Of a stretch of 8,783 bases of DNA, positions 6,602 to 8,783 are shown in pieces. Position numbers and translations under genes: made by a program. The number at the start of each line of letters is the position of its first letter. Positions within the stretch are counted from its first letter, which is position 1. Source of the stretch: Thermoleophilaceae bacterium (lineage in GTDB: Bacteria; Actinomycetota; Thermoleophilia; Solirubrobacterales; Thermoleophilaceae); NCBI GenBank assembly GCA_013813135.1, contig JACCSF010000263.1, positions 1 to 8,783 on the forward strand, in the 5' to 3' direction. The notes under the pieces are model-generated. The model was not told the origin of the DNA. It ran no database searches and was given only the letters and a program-made list of their open reading frames with translations.

Positions 6602-7321
6602 ATGGAGCATCCCGTGCCCGCGCCGCCGGAGTTGGGAGAGCTCGAGGGGCTCGCCTACGCGCGGTTCCTGCCGGACGTAGAGCCCAGGGCGGGCGTGGTG
6701 ATCCTGCACGGGGCCGGCTCGGCCAAGGAGTCGCACTTCGACTTCGCCCGTGGCTGCCGCGCGGACGGCATCGCCGCGCTGGCCTACGACGCGCGCGGAC
6801 ACGGGCGCTCCGATGGTGCCTTCGGCCCGGGCGCGATCGACGACGCCCTCGCGATGGTCGAGCTGCTGCGCTCCCAGGCGCCGGCGATCGCGCTGCGCGG
6901 CTCCAGCATGGGCGGCTTTCAGGCGATCCACGCCGGCGCGCGCGATCCCTCGCTGTGCGCGGTCGTGGCCATCTGCCCGGCCCCCGAGGAGTTGCTGATG
7001 CGCCACCTGCGCTCGGACGAGCCGCTGCGCTTCCGCTGCGACGTGCACGCCACTCGCGAATGGCTCGCGACGCTGGATGTTCACGGGGCGGTGCGCAGCT
7101 TCGGCCCGCGGACGGCGCTGTTGCTGCTGCACGCCCACGGCGACGAACAGATCCCGTGGACGGTCAGCGAGGAGCTGTTCGAGGCGGCGCATGACCCGAA
7201 GCGTTTGCTGGTGCTCCCCGGAGGCCACCATCGGTCCCTCCAGCACGACCTCGAGCTTCAAGCGGAGTCCCGCCGCTACATCCTCGCTGCGGCTGAGGGC
7301 AGGCTCGGCGCGAAGGGATAG
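6602..7321 (+). CDS. Alpha/beta hydrolase (serine hydrolase, substrate unknown)
   Basis: 239-residue protein with a complete alpha/beta hydrolase core: HGAG oxyanion turn (36-39), 'YDARGHGRSDG' (62-72), nucleophile elbow GSSMGG with Ser102, acid Asp181 in HAHGDEQIP and His209 or His210 in PGGHHRS. The cap between strands 6 and 7 is short. The sequence is closest in style to small cytosolic dienelactone hydrolase-like / peptidase S9-like hydrolases (BAAT/Dlh type), but the natural substrate cannot be inferred. No signal peptide or lipobox. It is divergent from lysA with an 87-base gap and ends 5 bases from the stop of the facing Ser/Gly-repeat gene. The ATG at 6602 is the earliest start and sits behind a leaderless-type -10. 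Confidence 0.88.
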   Translation: MEHPVPAPPELGELEGLAYARFLPDVEPRAGVVILHGAGSAKESHFDFARGCRADGIAALAYDARGHGRSDGAFGPGAIDDALAMVELLRSQAPAIALRGSSMGGFQAIHAGARDPSLCAVVAICPAPEELLMRHLRSDEPLRFRCDVHATREWLATLDVHGAVRSFGPRTALLLLHAHGDEQIPWTVSEELFEAAHDPKRLLVLPGGHHRSLQHDLELQAESRRYILAAAEGRLGAKG

Positions 7322-7326
7322 GAGCG

Positions 7327-8217
7327 CTAGCCGCCCGGGGTGAGCGCGCTGTCGGCCCCGTCGGTGAGGCTGCCGACCGCCGAGCTGGCGTCGCCGAGCA
7401 GGCCTCCGGCCGCTGTGCCGGTCTCGGTGGCGGTCTCGCCGGCACCCGGGCTGACCGCCCCGACCACACCGCCGGCCGAGCCGGCCGGGTCCTCGACGGT
7501 GTCGCCGATGGTCCCCACCACGCCGCCCGTGCCGGTGTCTGTGCCGGTGCCGGTGCCGGTGCCCGAGCCGCTGCCCGAGTCGGAGCCACTTCCGCTGCCC
7601 GAGCCCGGGTCGCTGCCGGAACCCGAGTCCGAGCCGCTGCCCGATCCACTCCCGGAATCCGAGCCGGAATCGGATCCCGAGCCCGACCCGCTGCCGGCGC
7701 CGTCGTCCGAGCCGACGTCGCCGCCGGGCACCGCCGGCGTCTCGACGACGCCGGTGCCGCTTCCGCCCGGAGCGGGGCCCTGGCCCTCGGCGCTGGGAGC
7801 CTTCTCCCCGACCGGCGAGCTGGGCGCCCCTTGATCGAGAGTGTCGGAGTCGGCCAGACCGTCGCCGGCGCCGTTCTGGATCTGGCCGGCGGCGCTGCCC
7901 TGGCCGCCGGCTGCCCGCTGGCCGAACACGTCTCCCGAGGCGCCGGCCGTCCCGCGCGCGTCCCCGGACGTCTCGCTCAGCAGGGTGCTGGCGAGCTGCG
8001 CCGTCTCGCGCTGGGCCGCGGCCTCGCGCTGCTGGCGCAGCTCGATCCGCGAGAGGTCGCCGTTGCTCGCCTGCCCCGGCACGCCGCGGAACGCGACGAG
8101 CGTGCTGCCGACGGTCAGCAGCAGGAAGAACGAGCCGATCAAGACACCGGTGGTGCCGAGGCCGGCCATGTATGCGCGTGAGGCTTTCAAGGTCTGTTCT
8201 TCATTCCCTGAGGCCAT
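7327..8217 (-). CDS. Single-pass membrane protein with Ser/Gly/Asp-Thr/Gly repeat exterior
   Basis: 296-residue protein I do not recognise as a named family. Residues 1-16 form a short charged/polar N-terminus (MASGNEEQTLKASRAY), 17-43 one hydrophobic helix (GLGTTGVLIGSFFLLLTVGSTLVAF), and 52-80 a charged, probably helical stretch (LSRIELRQQREAAAQRETAQL). Beyond about 85 it is low complexity: Gly/Ser/Ala/Asp-rich, then SG/SD dipeptides (175-219), TG/TD dipeptides (220-231) and a C-terminus with GGVVG- and GGLLG-type short hydrophobic repeats. No signal-peptidase site, Cys, His, LPXTG or enzyme motif is seen; the protein is strongly acidic outside the membrane. Topology is probably N-in with an extracytoplasmic tail. 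I chose ATG at 8217 (GAAGG nine bases upstream) over GTG at 8256, whose extra 13 residues lie in AT-rich promoter-like DNA. Divergent from the metal permease. Confidence 0.75.
   Translation of the reverse strand: MASGNEEQTLKASRAYMAGLGTTGVLIGSFFLLLTVGSTLVAFRGVPGQASNGDLSRIELRQQREAAAQRETAQLASTLLSETSGDARGTAGASGDVFGQRAAGGQGSAAGQIQNGAGDGLADSDTLDQGAPSSPVGEKAPSAEGQGPAPGGSGTGVVETPAVPGGDVGSDDGAGSGSGSGSDSGSDSGSGSGSGSDSGSGSDPGSGSGSGSDSGSGSGTGTGTGTDTGTGGVVGTIGDTVEDPAGSAGGVVGAVSPGAGETATETGTAAGGLLGDASSAVGSLTDGADSALTPGG
7525..7695 (-). repeat. Dipeptide (SG/SD then TG/TD) coding repeat tract
   Basis: About 171 bases encode residues 175-231 of the membrane protein as Ser-Gly / Ser-Asp dipeptides with one Asp-Pro break, changing to Thr-Gly / Thr-Asp near the end. 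On the plus strand it reads as six-base-period variants of CCGGAN/CCCGAG units ending in tandem CCGGTG copies (about 7532-7563). Imperfect hexamer repeats of this kind are prone to slippage in multiples of 6. Confidence 0.85.
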
Positions 8218-8275
8218 GTTATGGAACCTTCGGGTCGTTTGGTTAATTAATTGCACATGAATCTTGCATCCTGAG

Positions 8276-8290
8276 TGAGAATGATTCTCG
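8276..8290. promoter_or_regulatory. Fur-family (probable Zur) operator-like palindrome
   Basis: TGAGAATGATTCTCG is a 7-1-7 element whose inner 13 bases (GAGAAT-G-ATTCTC, 8277-8289) are a perfect inverted repeat. It matches the form of actinobacterial Zur boxes (TGAAAATNATTTTCA type) and Fur boxes (TGATAATNATTATCA). It ends 1 base before the TAGGCT -10 of the metal permease gene, where a bound repressor would block RNA polymerase, and 59 bases upstream of the divergent repeat-protein start. Choosing Zur over Fur or Mur rests on the likely zinc role of the permease and is inference. Confidence 0.7.
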
Positions 8291-8306
8291 TTAGGCTCCA
8301 GGGCGG
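8291..8306 (+). promoter_or_regulatory. Putative leaderless promoter of the metal permease gene
   Basis: TAGGCT at 8292-8297, with a 9-base spacer (CCAGGGCGG) before the ATG at 8307. The same TTAGGCTC-N8-ATG arrangement precedes the amidase gene. The spacer holds no good Shine-Dalgarno at usable distance (GGGCGG abuts the ATG). The upstream operator-like palindrome (8276-8290) occupies the -35/-10 region. Confidence 0.55.
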
Positions 8307-8783
8307 ATGCCCTCTCCTCTCGATGTGGCCGATCTGCCGTTCCTGCGCGAGGCGCTCGCCGAGGTGCTGCTGCTCGCCGCGGCAGGTGGGCTGCTGAGCG
8401 CGTGGATCGTCCTGCGGCGGCTCGCTTTCTTCTCGCACGCGGTGGGCTCGGCCACTTTTCCGGGACTGGTCGTCGCCGACGCCTCGGGGTTCAGCCCCCT
8501 GCTGGCGGGGCTTGCCGTGGCGCTCGGCTACGCCGGCGGCGTCGAGCGGGCCGGGCGCGCCGGGCGCGAGCCGAGCGAGGCCACGGCGCTGCTGCTGGTG
8601 GCTGCGCTCGCCGGCGGCGTGGTGCTGGCGAGCGACGTGTTCCAGTCCGGCGCTGCCGTCGACCGCCTGCTGTTCGGCACGCTGCTCGGCCTCGAGCCGG
8701 CCGACCTGGCGCTGTCGGCGGCGACCGTGGCGCTCGTGGCAGTCGCGTCGCTCACGCTCGGCCGAGCCTGGTCGGCGATCGCC
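8307..8783 (+). CDS. Metal ABC transporter permease, ABC-3 (ZnuB/TroC/MntB) family, 5' part
   Basis: Open from ATG 8307 to the window edge, 159 residues with no stop; about 100-130 residues are missing compared with full-length family members. Integral inner-membrane subunit of Zn2+/Mn2+/Fe2+ uptake ABC transporters, working with an ATPase and a metal-binding lipoprotein. Family landmarks: first membrane helix about 13-36, then WIVLRRLAFFSHAVGSATFPGLVVA (33-57, compare the usual VLRRMAFLGDALSHAVLPGVALA), a cytoplasmic loop RAGRAGREPSEAT (81-93) before the helix LLLVAALAGGVVLAS, and LLFGTLLGLEPADL (121-134). The Fur/Zur-type operator just upstream suggests zinc. It seems to be the first gene of its unit: no substrate-binding protein or ATPase precedes it here. 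Confidence 0.88.
   Translation, partial: MPSPLDVADLPFLREALAEVLLLAAAGGLLSAWIVLRRLAFFSHAVGSATFPGLVVADASGFSPLLAGLAVALGYAGGVERAGRAGREPSEATALLLVAALAGGVVLASDVFQSGAAVDRLLFGTLLGLEPADLALSAATVALVAVASLTLGRAWSAIA

Noticed and set aside
6524..7261. 245-codon minus-strand open frame opposite the alpha/beta hydrolase
   Set aside because: The plus-strand product has HGAG, GSSMGG, the acid and His motifs; the antisense frame has no recognisable features.
7340..7834. Plus-strand open frame with Pro-Glu/Pro-Asp repeats opposite the Ser/Gly-repeat gene
   Set aside because: Its repeats are the direct complement of the SG/SD codons. The minus-strand frame has a membrane helix and a credible N-terminus; the plus-strand frame has no domain or promoter.
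8225..8236. Small hairpin ACC-TTCG-GGT before the repeat gene
   Set aside because: Only three base pairs; on the mRNA strand it would involve the AAGG site, but it is too weak to claim regulation.
8218..8256. GTG at 8256 as the start of the repeat membrane protein
   Set aside because: The added 13 residues derive from the AT-rich intergenic patch, with no good Shine-Dalgarno; ATG at 8217 has GAAGG nine bases upstream. Not fully excluded.
8265..8270. TTGCAT as the -35 element of the permease promoter
   Set aside because: The spacer to TAGGCT would be 21 bases, too long for a standard promoter.

Overview
The window is high-GC, densely packed bacterial chromosome. The gene content, GTG/TTG/CTG-type starts, apparently leaderless mRNAs and TAnnnT-type -10 elements suggest an actinobacterium. 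A deep-branching soil lineage such as Thermoleophilia/Solirubrobacterales would fit, but that is inference from protein style and not a database match. No rRNA, tRNA, CRISPR array, insertion sequence or phage gene was seen. No gap between genes exceeds about 90 bases.

Layout. (1) 1-290, plus strand: the end of a small ABM-like dimeric alpha/beta-barrel protein, followed by a hairpin terminator with a GNRA-type loop. (2) 381-1808, plus: a complete amidase-signature hydrolase. (3) 1850-6514, minus: a five-gene operon transcribed lysA > hom > thrC > thrB > Nudix hydrolase, with every junction overlapping. It encodes the last step of lysine synthesis and the homoserine-to-threonine steps from aspartate semialdehyde; the Nudix gene is a nucleotide-sanitation passenger. 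(4) 6602-7321, plus: an alpha/beta hydrolase divergent from lysA. (5) 7327-8217, minus: a single-pass membrane protein with a long Ser/Gly/Asp/Thr low-complexity exterior. (6) 8307-8783, plus, running off the end: an ABC-3 (ZnuB/TroC-like) metal transporter permease, preceded by a Fur/Zur-type palindrome.

The most informative non-coding signals are in the short gaps. The amidase and the metal permease share GATT-N4-TTAGGCTC-N8-ATG, read as a -10 element (TAGGCT) placed so that the transcript starts at the ATG. lysA and the divergent hydrolase also have -10-like hexamers 8-9 bases before their ATGs and no Shine-Dalgarno sequence. Genes inside the operon behave differently: thrC and thrB have good Shine-Dalgarno sequences and 4-base start/stop overlaps. 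For thrC the evidence favours a rare CTG start codon (CTGA overlap with hom), because the conserved N-terminus lies upstream of the first standard start codon.

I did not find a clearly new multi-gene system. The best leads are the CTG start of thrC, the repeated leaderless promoter architecture, the Zur-like control of a permease-first metal transporter locus, and the unrecognised Ser/Gly-repeat membrane protein that shares that control region.
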